Source: JADLHS01 sp039806955 (GTDB lineage: Bacteria; Verrucomicrobiota; Verrucomicrobiia; Limisphaerales; JADLHS01). Taken from it: a stretch of 64,000 nucleotides of DNA. The position numbers and the translations under genes are program-made. This document shows positions 1 to 8,311 of the stretch, in pieces. The notes under the pieces are model-generated. The model saw only the letters and a list, made by a program, of their open reading frames with translations, was not told the DNA's origin and did no database searches. Within the stretch, counting starts at the first letter, position 1. Each line of letters opens with the position of its first letter. The stretch covers positions 1-64,000 of the forward strand of contig JBDHQI010000025.1 of NCBI GenBank assembly GCA_039806955.1, in the 5' to 3' direction.

Positions 1-58
1 CGTTCCCACAACCCCACCGGTTGCTACCACCACGATCTTACCCAGCGTCTTGAGCTAT

Positions 59-76
59 GTCCGACAGGCTGCTAGG
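59..76. repeat. 18-bp dispersed repeat, copy 1
   Basis: The 18 bases GTCCGACAGGCTGCTAGG occur here and again, same orientation, at 42110-42127. The flanks of the two copies differ. The second copy sits exactly where two genes are truncated, so the motif may be the end of a mobile element or a recombination scar. What element it belongs to cannot be told from two copies. Confidence 0.6.
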
Positions 77-160
77 GGAAACTCCATCGGGTTCCGCTGT
101 GTTCGCCCCGCAGGTCAGTAGCTCAAGAACCGAACGGCAGCGGGCGGAGCGCCGACTTTT

Positions 161-313
161 GCCAGCGCCGTAGGCGCGACATATTTGTAGAATCCGCCGC
201 CCCAAAATCACAAGCTCCGTAGGAGCGACATCATCCGTGTGCTGTGCCGCTCCTACGGAGCTTGAATTTATTTTTGCTGCTCGAACTACAAATATGCCGC
301 GCCTAACGGCGCT
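161..313. repeat. Nested inverted-repeat element, copy A
   Basis: The outer arms (161-190 and 286-313) are near-perfect reverse complements built on AGCGCCGTAGGCGCGACAT and ending in ATATTTGTAG. The inner arms (212-231 and 244-264) are reverse complements built on AAGCTCCGTAGGAGCG. The same architecture recurs at 5813-5958. It looks like a BIME/REP-like or MITE-like non-autonomous element with no coding capacity. It lies just upstream of rpe, and apparent coding extension of rpe into it is an artefact. Confidence 0.8.
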
Positions 314-349
314 CCCGCGTCGGAATGTTTTCGTGGAAAAATTTTTTCT

Positions 350-381
350 TTTCGCGTGTTTCGTGTGTTTCGCGGTTCAAA
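350..381 (-). repeat. GAACCGCGAAACAC dispersed repeat, copy 1
   Basis: On the minus strand this reads TGAACCGCGAAACAC followed by CGAA-CACGCGAAAA tandem-like units. A second copy is at 48688-48720 on the plus strand. The short near-repeated CGAAACAC units suggest a dispersed intergenic repeat family. No function can be assigned. Confidence 0.55.
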
Positions 382-434
382 TCGCTCGTACTTCCATCTT
401 TCCTCGTCGCGCTAATTCTGTTTTCCTGTCGCGC

Positions 435-1118
435 GTGATAATTGCGCCGTCGCTGCTGGCTGCTGATTTCGGTCACTTCGCCAAGGAAACCATCCGGGTG
501 GGAAAAACCGATGCGGAATGGTTGCACCTGGACATCATGGACGGGCATTTCGTCCCGAACCTTTCCTTCGGTCCGCAGGTGGTCAAAGCAGTCCGTCCGT
601 TGACCCGGCAGTTTTTCGACGTGCATCTGATGTGCACGAAGCCGGAAATTTTGCTCGAACCATTTGTCAAAGCGGGGGCGGATCAACTCATCATTCACGT
701 CGAGCTGGGGGAAGCCGTTCTGCCGCTGATCTGGAAAATCCGCGCCTTGGGACGGCGCGTCGGGTTGGCGATCAATCCGCCGACGGAAATCCGTCGTCTG
801 GAACCGTACCTGGATAAAATTGATCATCTGCTGGTGATGACGGTGAATCCCGGTTTTGGCGGCCAGGAATTTATTTACGAAGCCCTGCCCAAGGTGCAGC
901 AGGCCGGCGCGTGGCGGCGGAAAAAAAACCTGTCGTTTTCCATCGGGGTGGATGGCGGCGTGAATTTCGAGACGGTGGGGGAATGTGCGCGTGCCGGAGC
1001 GAACGTCTTTGTCAGCGGCAGCGCGTTGTTTGCCACCTCGAGTCTGAAACGAGCCGTCGCCAGGATGCGGCGGCTGGTCCAGAGCAATGATCCCGGCCTC
1101 GCGGACTTGAAATTTTGA
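435..1118 (+). CDS. rpe: Ribulose-phosphate 3-epimerase
   Basis: Interconverts ribulose 5-phosphate and xylulose 5-phosphate in the pentose phosphate pathway (cytoplasm). The product from the GTG at 435 is 227 residues, the family's usual length, and starts VIIAPSLLAADFG, the canonical RPE N-terminus (beta-1 plus active-site Ser). LDIMDGHFVPN carries the metal/catalytic Asp, FDVHLM the metal His, MTVNPGFGGQ the flexible phosphate loop, and GVDGG the second catalytic Asp. The reading frame stays open upstream to 237, but that part is repeat sequence and is not conserved, so the GTG start is preferred. A phosphohexomutase gene follows about 110 bases downstream on the same strand. Confidence 0.95.
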   Translation: MIIAPSLLAADFGHFAKETIRVGKTDAEWLHLDIMDGHFVPNLSFGPQVVKAVRPLTRQFFDVHLMCTKPEILLEPFVKAGADQLIIHVELGEAVLPLIWKIRALGRRVGLAINPPTEIRRLEPYLDKIDHLLVMTVNPGFGGQEFIYEALPKVQQAGAWRRKKNLSFSIGVDGGVNFETVGECARAGANVFVSGSALFATSSLKRAVARMRRLVQSNDPGLADLKF

Positions 1119-1225
1119 GAGCCGGCCCCAAATGAGTTTTACGTTCGAGTTTTGTCAGGTGGCCGTCGCAATCTAAGACCTGGCAGCCGCACGGATGTTT
1201 TATTGCCGGAGACAGTTTTTAGCTT

Positions 1226-2641
1226 ATGAGCATCAAATTCGGAACGGATGGTTGGCGCGCGGTTATCGCCGAGGAATTTACGTTTAATAACGTGGCGCGA
1301 GTGGCGCAGGCGACGGCCGATTATTGGAATGCGAATCCCGTACCCGACACGGAAAAGAAGGTGGTGATCGGCTACGACCGGCGTTTTCTTTCGGACGGGT
1401 TTGCGCGTTGTGCCGCCGAGGTGTTTGCCGGGAATGGCTTTACGGTTGTCTTGACGCCTGCGCCCACGCCCACGCCTTCGGTTTCTTTCGCCGTCAAGGC
1501 TCTGCGCGCGATCGGCGGGGTCATGTTGACGGCGAGTCATAACCCGCCCATTTTTAACGGTTTCAAACTGAAATCTCACTACGGTGGCTCCAGCAATCCC
1601 CAGACCTGTCGTGACGTGGAGAGCTGGCTGGATAAAAACCCGGTGCGCACGATGGAATTAGCCCGGGCGGTTGAGGCCCAACGCATCCTTTTGCAAGACG
1701 TGCGCCCGGCGCATTTTGCGGCGTTGAAAAAGCTGGTGGATTTCAAACTCATCGCAAAATCGAAATTGCGCTTTGCTCACGACGCGTTGTTTGGCGTGGG
1801 CGCGGGTTGTTTCGAGCAGTTGCTCGCGGACACCACCTGCAAAGTGACGACGCTCAACGGCGCGCACGATCCGTTGTTTGGCGGCATCAACCCCGAACCC
1901 ATCGAAGCCAATTACGGTCGCACGCAGGCGTTTCTGAAAAAGCATCCGCACGATCTTTGCCTGGTTACGGATGGCGATGCGGATCGCATCGGCGGCATGG
2001 ATGGACGCGGGCGTTACCTGACTACGCATATGTTGATCTGTTTGCTGTTGGCGCATCTCCACCAGCATCGCGGCGGCAAAGGGCGCGTGATCAAAGCGCT
2101 GACGACGACTTCGATGGTGGACAAAATGTGCGCCGCCTACGGGTTGCCGCTGACCGAGACCGGTGTTGGCTTCAAATACATCTGCGCCGAAATGTTGCAG
2201 GGCGGCGTGCTGCTCGGTGCTGAGGAAAGCGGCGGCATCGGTTTTCCGGGGCATATTCCTGAGCGCGACGGGATTGCGGCCGGTTTGATGTTGCTGGAAA
2301 TGCTGGCGGCGGAGCAGACGTCCGTGAATCGCCTGATTGCGCGGTTGGAAAAGCAATTTGGTCCGCATCGCTATGGGCGGATTGACACCCACTTTCCTTT
2401 GGAGAAACGGGAGGCGTTGATGGAGTTCCTCAAGAATCAGGCCCCCGACACGCTGCTGCGGTCGCCCGTGGTTCAGGTCAAATCGTTCGATGGCGTGAAA
2501 TACATTGCCCAGGACGATTCCTGGCTGATGCTGCGTGGTTCAGGGACGGAACCCATTCTGCGCATTTATGCTGAAGCCCGTTCGGAGGCGACCGTGGCGG
2601 AGCTGTTGCGGCTGGGCGAGACATTGACAAAGCACGTTTAA
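1226..2641 (+). CDS. Phosphoglucomutase/phosphomannomutase family protein
   Basis: Alpha-D-phosphohexomutase, 471 residues. The phosphoserine loop TASHNPP places the catalytic Ser at about residue 104, and the metal loop DGDADR is at about 249-254. The sugar-binding loop GAEESGGIGF and the C-terminal phosphate loop RGSGTEP are both present. This four-motif set defines the superfamily; GlmM-type enzymes are usually shorter and carry different sugar loops. The substrate (glucose versus mannose phosphate) cannot be decided from sequence alone. The protein is cytoplasmic. It may be co-transcribed with rpe upstream, although the gap of about 107 bases leaves room for a promoter. Confidence 0.92.
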   Translation: MSIKFGTDGWRAVIAEEFTFNNVARVAQATADYWNANPVPDTEKKVVIGYDRRFLSDGFARCAAEVFAGNGFTVVLTPAPTPTPSVSFAVKALRAIGGVMLTASHNPPIFNGFKLKSHYGGSSNPQTCRDVESWLDKNPVRTMELARAVEAQRILLQDVRPAHFAALKKLVDFKLIAKSKLRFAHDALFGVGAGCFEQLLADTTCKVTTLNGAHDPLFGGINPEPIEANYGRTQAFLKKHPHDLCLVTDGDADRIGGMDGRGRYLTTHMLICLLLAHLHQHRGGKGRVIKALTTTSMVDKMCAAYGLPLTETGVGFKYICAEMLQGGVLLGAEESGGIGFPGHIPERDGIAAGLMLLEMLAAEQTSVNRLIARLEKQFGPHRYGRIDTHFPLEKREALMEFLKNQAPDTLLRSPVVQVKSFDGVKYIAQDDSWLMLRGSGTEPILRIYAEARSEATVAELLRLGETLTKHV

Positions 2642-2826
2642 TAGCCACAATGGAAGTGGGTTGGACGCGTGAATTTTTTGTGCGCCCGACCCGCGGGTAA
2701 GCCGCTCGAATTTCGGCGTCAAGACTTCTGCTAGCAGACGCGTGAATCGTCCGTCGGGGTCACGAAGCCATGCTGTGCGTCTCCCCGTGTATGAATGGAT
2801 GAATTGAAATTGAACGCACCACACTT

Positions 2827-3222
2827 ATGAAAAAGACGACCAAACGAACTTCAGTCACGAAAGCAAATAAAACCAAAATCAAGGCGGCGGCCACTCCGAC
2901 GCTGGCCGTCAGTACGCGCACGAGCCAATCACCGGTGACAGCCCGGTCGGTGACTCCCAGCCCGACCCCCGCCACAGTGACCATCGAAGCTAAAATCGAC
3001 GTGGGTTTTGGCAACAACCTGTTCGCGCGCGGCCAGGGCGGTGGACTGTCTTGGGAACGTGGATTGCCGCTGCAGAACATTGATTCGCGCACTTGGCGCT
3101 TGCTGGTACCAACTCAAGAGCAGGTGCAATTCAAGTTGCTCATCAACGATGCCATCTGGGCACAGGGCGCCGATGTTGTGGCCGCTCCCGGCAAAAAGGT
3201 GGAAGTCACTCCGGACTTTTAG
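2827..3222 (+). CDS. Small protein with CBM48/isoamylase-N-like domain
   Basis: 131 residues. The first ~55 residues are a Lys/Thr/Pro/Ser-rich, probably disordered tail. The rest (about 58-131) has the pattern of a glycogen-binding (CBM48/AMPK-beta-like) beta-sandwich: VGFGNNLFARGQGGGLSWERG, then WRLLVPTQEQVQFKLLINDAIWA, ending in an Asp-Phe. Similar stand-alone proteins with a charged tail occur in Verrucomicrobia (from memory). No enzymatic domain is visible. It may target a partner to polysaccharide or be a regulatory subunit. Fold assignment is inference; being a real gene is fairly secure. Confidence 0.6.
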   Translation: MKKTTKRTSVTKANKTKIKAAATPTLAVSTRTSQSPVTARSVTPSPTPATVTIEAKIDVGFGNNLFARGQGGGLSWERGLPLQNIDSRTWRLLVPTQEQVQFKLLINDAIWAQGADVVAAPGKKVEVTPDF

Positions 3223-3246
3223 TTCCGGGCATTGAGTTGATCTGAC

Positions 3247-3282
3247 CTTTCATGCGGCGCAGGTTCAGGCGCTGCATGAAAG
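3247..3282. terminator. Hairpin between convergent genes
   Basis: Two 14-base arms (3247-3260 and 3269-3282), complementary except for one G-T pair, surround an 8-base loop. The hairpin lies between the convergent CBM48-like and GH20 genes. There is no strong T-run on either side, so it is a plausible but weak bidirectional terminator. Confidence 0.4.
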
Positions 3283-3331
3283 CCGTTCTTGCGGGCTGGA
3301 TTCAATTAACGCCCCCCAATGAATCCGGACC

Positions 3332-5152
3332 TTACTCCGCCGCGTAGGTTTTAACCCGAACCTGCCGCGCAACTTCGGGTGGAAAGTGTAATATGCCGCG
3401 CCGGTAGTCCTCTCGCCGCCACGCTAGAAACGGCGCGCAGTTGGCGATGGTTGCCTGGTTGCGCAACGGCCAGTAACGCTTGAAATCCTGTTCCAATTGG
3501 CGCAACGCCTTGATGCCGCTTTGCGCCAGCGCTTTGGCCGTTGCTGATCGGCCCGCGGCCAAAGCTTGTTGCCAACGCATGATTCGACACGATTCCAGCG
3601 CCATGCGTGCCGCCAGATCAAGTTCCACCTGTAGAATTCGCGCCGTTGGTGAGGCGGGTTTGCCTCGACGCAAAACCGCGCATTGGCGTTTTACCTCGGC
3701 GGCAGCGGTCTGGATCCGCTGCGGTTTGATCCGCGCGTAGCATTTTAATCCGCTACGACAAAACAGCTCGCGCGTTGCGGGTGGTGGCGCGGCGATGACC
3801 ACTCCAAACGGGGTCACGTTCGCTTCCCGATAACCAAATTTTTGGTGCGCCACACCCAGCGCCAATGCTGCTTGGGCGATGCGTTGGGTGGCGTCCTCAT
3901 ATACTTCGCGGCTCAACACCGGCACCAGCAATTCTTCCCGGAAAGTTTTGCTGCACCAGGAGTGCGCCGCGCCAATCACATAAAGCGGCCAGCTCACGGC
4001 CAGCGGTTGCGGATGGCCGCCATCGCCCCAATCCGTATTGAGATAGCCGCTGGCGCCGTGCTTGCGTCCGGCGGCGGCGGCGAGGCGCAGATTGGCAAAC
4101 GCGGTGTCGTGCCGGCCAATCATCGTCATCCAGGTGGCCGTGCCGGGACAGACGTAGAAGGGAACTTTGGACTTCGCAAACGTCGCCGCTTCTTTTTCAA
4201 ACGGATGCGTGGCTTCATAACCCCAGTTCAGCGCGATGACATGCTTCGGGAGGTTTTTGATAAGTTCGGGATGATTCAAAATGATGTCGCCCCAGAACAT
4301 CATGGTGCGACCGCGCGTCGAGACTTCGCGCTGAATCTGTTTCAGAAAATCCACATACACCCGGCCTTTGCCACGTCGCGCGCATAATTTTTTGCTCTGG
4401 CCGCGACCCAAATCCCACGTCTCGTCGCAGCCGACATTCAGGAATTGGCTGGAAAAATTCGGCAGCAATTCGTCGTAAAGTTCGCGGATGAATTTGATCG
4501 TGCCGGGATGGTTCGGTGCGAGCGTGGTGGGGAAGCGCAGGAAATCGCCGGTTGAACCCTCATAAGGTTCGGAAACTTCGGCGAGTTTTTTGATCTTGGG
4601 ATGCTCGAGAAAATAACGCAGATGGCCGAAGGAGTTTTGGTTCGGCACCAGGTCAATGCCGAGTTCGCGGCAGCGGGCATCCAGCGCGCGAATCTCTTCG
4701 GCTGTCAACGCGCCCCAATCCTGCCAGACAGATTTGTAACGGCGATAGGCGAACGTGTGTTCCGTGTAGAGTTGAAACTCATTGATTTTGAAATCGGCCA
4801 GTCGCTCGACCAGATCAAGCAATGTTTCCAGTTTCGGCACGCGTCCGCGCGAAACGTCGAGCATCACGCCGCGCCGCGCGAAATCCGGCCAGTCGCGGAT
4901 TTTGAGGCAAGGCAGCCGACGACCGTATTCGCGGAGCAGTTGCCGCAGCGTCGCCCCCGCCGCGCGCAGCCCGCCGATTTCGCGATATTCGATCCGCACG
5001 CCTTTGCGGTCAATCGCCAGCGTGTAGCCTTCGGGATGGTTCGGCGCCTTGGCGCTGCGGATGAATTGAATGGCGGAAAACGGCTGTTTTTTCGGCAGAA
5101 GGAAAGTTCCCGCCGAGCGTTTCAGTGAGCGGGGAAAGGGGAGTAGATTCAT
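3332..5152 (-). CDS. Glycoside hydrolase family 20 protein (beta-N-acetylhexosaminidase-like)
   Basis: 606 residues. The N-terminal ~85 residues resemble the GH20b domain, followed by the (beta/alpha)8 barrel beginning RDWPDFARRGVMLDVSRG. The catalytic pair of GH20 enzymes (Asp polarising the acetamido group, Glu acid/base) is seen as D243-E244 in FLNVGCDETWDLG. No signal peptide is visible at the start (MNLLPFPRSLKRSAG), so a cytoplasmic location is likely, unlike most GH20 enzymes. The substrate is probably a GlcNAc- or GalNAc-terminated glycan. Residues after ~480 form an extra helical C-terminal region. An anmK gene 1.7 kb away would fit amino-sugar recycling, but no operon links them. 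Confidence 0.85.
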   Translation of the reverse strand: MNLLPFPRSLKRSAGTFLLPKKQPFSAIQFIRSAKAPNHPEGYTLAIDRKGVRIEYREIGGLRAAGATLRQLLREYGRRLPCLKIRDWPDFARRGVMLDVSRGRVPKLETLLDLVERLADFKINEFQLYTEHTFAYRRYKSVWQDWGALTAEEIRALDARCRELGIDLVPNQNSFGHLRYFLEHPKIKKLAEVSEPYEGSTGDFLRFPTTLAPNHPGTIKFIRELYDELLPNFSSQFLNVGCDETWDLGRGQSKKLCARRGKGRVYVDFLKQIQREVSTRGRTMMFWGDIILNHPELIKNLPKHVIALNWGYEATHPFEKEAATFAKSKVPFYVCPGTATWMTMIGRHDTAFANLRLAAAAGRKHGASGYLNTDWGDGGHPQPLAVSWPLYVIGAAHSWCSKTFREELLVPVLSREVYEDATQRIAQAALALGVAHQKFGYREANVTPFGVVIAAPPPATRELFCRSGLKCYARIKPQRIQTAAAEVKRQCAVLRRGKPASPTARILQVELDLAARMALESCRIMRWQQALAAGRSATAKALAQSGIKALRQLEQDFKRYWPLRNQATIANCAPFLAWRREDYRRGILHFPPEVARQVRVKTYAAE

Positions 5153-5167
5153 TTAAGTAACGCCGCA

Positions 5168-5376
5168 TCAAGCGGGCCGGGAAAGAACATACACATGGCC
5201 GGGCTGAAAATCCGGCAGCCGACGAAGAATTTCCGCCGCAAACGGACTCACGTGAATCAAGCGGTTCGATTTGACGCGCAAGACGACAATGGCGAAAGAC
5301 AGGTCTTTGGTTTTCTGCTGGTGGGACAAGTTTTTGTCCACTCCTTGGGCAGGCACTCATCGGGCAACAGGCGCAT
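5168..5376 (-). pseudogene. DUF5615 (PIN-like) toxin remnant with internal deletion and frame change
   Basis: The start codon at 5376 overlaps the antitoxin stop (TGATG). Translation opens MRLLPDECLPKE, the N-terminus of DUF5615 toxins with its conserved acidic residues. It then runs out of frame. In another frame from about 5341 the sequence resumes as VDKNLSHQQKTKDLSF and IVVLRVKSNRL, which is the C-terminal half of the same family. About 40 residues are therefore missing and the frames do not match. The toxin is almost certainly dead while its antitoxin is intact. Confidence 0.75.
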
Positions 5377-5588
5377 CAGTTGGTGGCCAACATCCGTTCG
5401 CTGGCGGCTTCGAGAAAGGCGATGGCTTGTTTGCGGGAAACCGTGGGAAACTGCTCCAGAAATTCGTCCAGCGTCTCTCCGCCTTCGAGGTAGTCAATCA
5501 ACGTGCGAGCCGGAACGCGCGTGCCCGCGAAGCACGGCGTGCCGCTCATGATTTCCGGGTCAACCGTCACAATGGCCTTCGCTTTCAT
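5376..5588 (-). CDS. DUF433 family antitoxin
   Basis: 70 residues from the ATG at 5588, matching the DUF433 pattern: VTVDPEIMSGTPCFAGTRVP, then LIDYLEGGETLDEFLEQFPTVS and an alanine-rich helix. DUF433 proteins are winged-helix-like antitoxins usually encoded just before a DUF5615 toxin. Here the stop overlaps the toxin start by one base, as in intact pairs, but the toxin is deleted internally. An upstream in-frame start at 5657 would add an unconserved tail and is not preferred. Confidence 0.85.
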   Translation of the reverse strand: MKAKAIVTVDPEIMSGTPCFAGTRVPARTLIDYLEGGETLDEFLEQFPTVSRKQAIAFLEAASERMLATN

Positions 5589-5812
5589 GGCGGCAAGGTA
5601 GCACACGGCAAAGTTGCCCGGCAAGCTTGCCGGACGTGGCGTGGTTTTAGGCGGCAACGGAGCGCCGACCTGTGGTCGGCTTACGACACACGCAAATCAG
5701 CGATATTCGAGCACCAAACAGAAAACGTGAATAAACCGTAATCCGTCCTCCCAAAGCGGACAAAATGTCGGCGCTCCTGCCGCAAAATGTTGCACCCGGA
5801 AACGCCGGCCCT

Positions 5813-5958
5813 GCCAGCGCCGGAGGCGCGGCATATTTGTAGAAACAATTTCCTCAACATTTAGGAAGCTCCGTAGGAGCGACATCCGGACATGCCGCTC
5901 CTACGGAGCTTGCCAATCTTGCCCGGCGAATCTACAAAGATGCCGCACCTGCGGCGCT
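5813..5958. repeat. Nested inverted-repeat element, copy B
   Basis: Same architecture as the element at 161-313. The outer arms 5813-5842 and 5932-5958 carry AGCGCCGGAGGCGCGGCAT and TATTTGTAG; the inner arms 5867-5886 and 5891-5911 carry AAGCTCCGTAGGAGCG and its complement. The two copies match closely in the arms and differ in the spacers, as expected if structure is what is conserved. It lies in the gap between the toxin-antitoxin remnant and leuD. Confidence 0.8.
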
Positions 5959-6128
5959 GCGGAAACGTCTGGTAGAGATGCCTCGCCGAGGCGTCGCCGC
6001 CCGTAAAGCGGGCGGAACGAACCGTCCTTGGTGTTCAACTGCGAATTCGCAGTTCCATTCGACGCGTTCTGATTCGCGTTTTCACTGCGGGGTTGCCTCG
6101 GCGAGGCATCTCTACCCGTTTGCGGCGC
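5957..6128. repeat. Second nested inverted-repeat element with central palindrome
   Basis: Arms at about 5959-5992 and 6096-6128 are reverse complements; their core GTAGAGATGCCTCGCCGAGGC is matched perfectly by its complement about 100 bases away. The interior holds a perfect 18-base palindrome, AACTGCGAATTCGCAGTT, at 6037-6054. It abuts copy B of the other element and ends just before the leuD stop at 6135. The rest of 5589-6134 shows no gene. Confidence 0.75.
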
Positions 6129-6134
6129 GGCGCT

Positions 6135-6686
6135 TTATTTCGCAATCATGCCGCTGTTGCGGGCGTAATTGAAAATGCCGCCGGCGTCCACTACGGGGCG
6201 CACGTCGCCGAGTTGCTTGAAGGAATATATCTTGCCGGTGGCTGGCACGGTGACGGTGGCCTTGTCGAGATCCACGGTCACAACGTCACCAGTCTTAAGT
6301 GTGTCGCAAAGGCGTTCGGCGATTTCGCAGGGATACAGTTCGCCGGTGGCGACGCAGTTGCGGAAGAAGATGCGTGCGAAGCTCTCCGCGAGCACCACTT
6401 TGCAATTCGCTGACCCCATCGCGATAGGCGCATGTTCGCGGGAACTGCCGCAGCCAAAATTTTTACCCGCAACCACGATCGGATACTTGCTATCCAGTTG
6501 CCCGGCTTCGACGAAGCGCGTGGGATAGAGCGAGTCCGGCAACCCGACCAGGGCGTGGCTGCCCAGCTTCTCGTACTCGTCGGGAATGGTGGGAACCAGG
6601 TTCAGGTATTGCGCGGGAATGATTTGATCGGTGTCTATGTTGTCGCGCACGACGTAAACAGGTCCGGTAAATACAGACGTACTCAT
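6135..6686 (-). CDS. leuD: 3-isopropylmalate dehydratase small subunit
   Basis: 183 residues from the ATG at 6686 (MSTSVFTGPVYVVRDNIDTDQIIPAQYL). The small (swivel) subunit of isopropylmalate isomerase works with LeuC to convert 2- to 3-isopropylmalate in leucine synthesis. Family marks seen are NIDTDQIIPAQYL and the substrate-loop signature GKNFGCGSSREHAP, followed by VVLAESFARIFFRN. leuC is not next to it in this window. The start gives the usual LeuD N-terminus; an extension to 6755 is not conserved. It is divergent from anmK with about 135 bases between. Confidence 0.93.
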   Translation of the reverse strand: MSTSVFTGPVYVVRDNIDTDQIIPAQYLNLVPTIPDEYEKLGSHALVGLPDSLYPTRFVEAGQLDSKYPIVVAGKNFGCGSSREHAPIAMGSANCKVVLAESFARIFFRNCVATGELYPCEIAERLCDTLKTGDVVTVDLDKATVTVPATGKIYSFKQLGDVRPVVDAGGIFNYARNSGMIAK

Positions 6687-6821
6687 GCCCGCAGTGTGGG
6701 GTGATTCCGGCGCTTTTTCAAACAGATTTCCGGTCGCCTGGCCGCGGCGCAGCATGGTTTTCCCTGACAGACGGCGCGCTTCCTTTTAACCTCGCCCCCG
6801 GCTGGCGCAACATTTTGACGC

Positions 6822-8003
6822 ATGAAGCATGTAAAATTAAAAACCAGGCGTGGGGGATTGTATGTCGGGCTGATGTCCGGCACTTCCGCGGATGGCATTG
6901 ACGCCGTGGTGGCCAGAATCTCTCCGATTGCGGCGCGACCCCGGGTGCAATTGGTGGCGCACGTTTATCGCCGGTTCACGCCCCAGTTCCAAGAACGGCT
7001 GTTGCGGGCGTGTTTGCACGGTCACGTGGCGGAAATTTGCGAATTGAACTTCGCTCTGGGCGAATTTTTTGCGCGCGCGGCACTGGCCGTGATTCGGCGC
7101 GCCGGATTGCGGCCCCGGCAAATCGAGGCGATCGGCTCGCACGGTCAGACGCTCCACCATCTGCCGCACGCGCAGTTTCCGTCCACGCTGCAAATCGGCG
7201 AACCGGGGGTCATTGCCGAGCGCACCGGGATCACGACGGTGGCTGATTTTCGGGTGCGTGACATGGCTGTGGGCGGGCAGGGGGCGCCGCTGGTGCCGTT
7301 TGCCGATTGGGTGTTGTTCACACACCAAAACCGCCCGCGCATCATCCAGAACATCGGGGGTATCGGGAATCTCACATTTTTGCCGCCGCACGCCCGCCGC
7401 GAGGATATCATCGCGTTCGACACCGGTCCGGGTAACATGGTGATGGATGCGCTCGTTTCCCGGTTGACGCACGGGCGCCGCCGTTTTGATTGTGCGGGGC
7501 GCTGGGCGGCGCAAGGGAAGATTTCTGCCTCTCTGTTGGAACAGTGTCTGGCGCATCCGTTTTTCCAACAGTGTCCGCCCAAAACCACCGGCCGCGAGGA
7601 ATTTGGCGAACTGTTTTTGACTCCGTTGTTGGCGCAGGCACGGCGGCGTCGTTTGTCACCTGCAGACATTGTCGCCACCGCTACTGAATTAACCGCGGTT
7701 AGCATCGCCACCGCGTACCGCCGTTTTATTTTTCCGAAAATCGAACCGCGTGCCCTGGCGCGGCTCGAAGTCATTATTGGCGGCGGCGGCGCCCGGAACA
7801 CCACTTTATTGCGCCGTTTGCAGACGCATTTGGGTGTGGGGAAAATTCTGCGCCACGAAGATTTTGGCATGGATAGCTCCGCCAAGGAGCCGCTGGCCTT
7901 TGCGTTGCTGGCGCACGCAACCATTCGTCAGCAACCCGGTAATGTTCCCTCGGCAACCGGCGCGCGCCGCGCGGTGGTGCTGGGCAAAATTGTGCCCGCC
8001 TGA
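6822..8003 (+). CDS. anmK: Anhydro-N-acetylmuramic acid kinase
   Basis: 393 residues. Phosphorylates and opens 1,6-anhydro-MurNAc to MurNAc-6-P in cell-wall recycling (cytoplasm). The N-terminal ATP-binding loop is YVGLMSGTSADGIDAVV, the AnmK hallmark. IEAIGSHGQTLHH, TTVADFRVRDMAVGGQGAPLVPFAD and NIGGIGNLTFLP follow, and FDTGPGNMVMDAL gives the second nucleotide-binding strand. IIGGGGARNTTLL and GMDSSAKEPLAFALLA complete the actin-like fold. All expected motifs are intact and the length is normal. No etherase (MurQ) gene is adjacent. Confidence 0.95.
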   Translation: MKHVKLKTRRGGLYVGLMSGTSADGIDAVVARISPIAARPRVQLVAHVYRRFTPQFQERLLRACLHGHVAEICELNFALGEFFARAALAVIRRAGLRPRQIEAIGSHGQTLHHLPHAQFPSTLQIGEPGVIAERTGITTVADFRVRDMAVGGQGAPLVPFADWVLFTHQNRPRIIQNIGGIGNLTFLPPHARREDIIAFDTGPGNMVMDALVSRLTHGRRRFDCAGRWAAQGKISASLLEQCLAHPFFQQCPPKTTGREEFGELFLTPLLAQARRRRLSPADIVATATELTAVSIATAYRRFIFPKIEPRALARLEVIIGGGGARNTTLLRRLQTHLGVGKILRHEDFGMDSSAKEPLAFALLAHATIRQQPGNVPSATGARRAVVLGKIVPA

Positions 8004-8057
8004 ACCGATGCCCTCCGGCCAGTGGACAAACGATTATTTTTACAACCATCAGTTACC

Positions 8058-8186
8058 AACAGGTTTGAACAGACCTTCAAAAACATTGATGGCATTCTCC
8101 ACAAGGAAGCCGGTTGTGATTATACCGAGCAGACGTTGTGGCTGCTCTTTCTGAAGTATCGCGACGGCCTCGAAGCCGCCCGCGCC
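8058..8186 (+). pseudogene. Type I restriction-modification HsdM N-terminal fragment
   Basis: The stretch reads NRFEQTFKNIDGILHKEAGC, then DYTEQTLWLLFLKYRDGLEAARA. This is the N-terminal helical signature of type I methyltransferase subunits (NRFEQTFKNIDDVLWKEAG... YTEQTSWLLFLKYLDGLE in intact relatives, from memory). Homology stops at about 8186 and no catalytic NPPF motif follows. It is a short relic of hsdM, followed within about 130 bases by an hsdR relic. Confidence 0.75.
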
Positions 8187-8311
8187 GCCAGTTTCCAGAC
8201 CATCGCATACAAGATCGGTGAAATTAAAAACAAGAGGGGCCAAGACTTGATTCCCCTGGCCCCATTACTTGGGGGTGGTTTCGCGAACCAGACGCGCGCG
8301 CTGTTGGGGGC

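Noticed and set aside
237..434. Upstream extension of rpe
   Set aside because: Consists of the palindromic repeat and has no similarity to epimerases; the conserved start is the GTG at 435.
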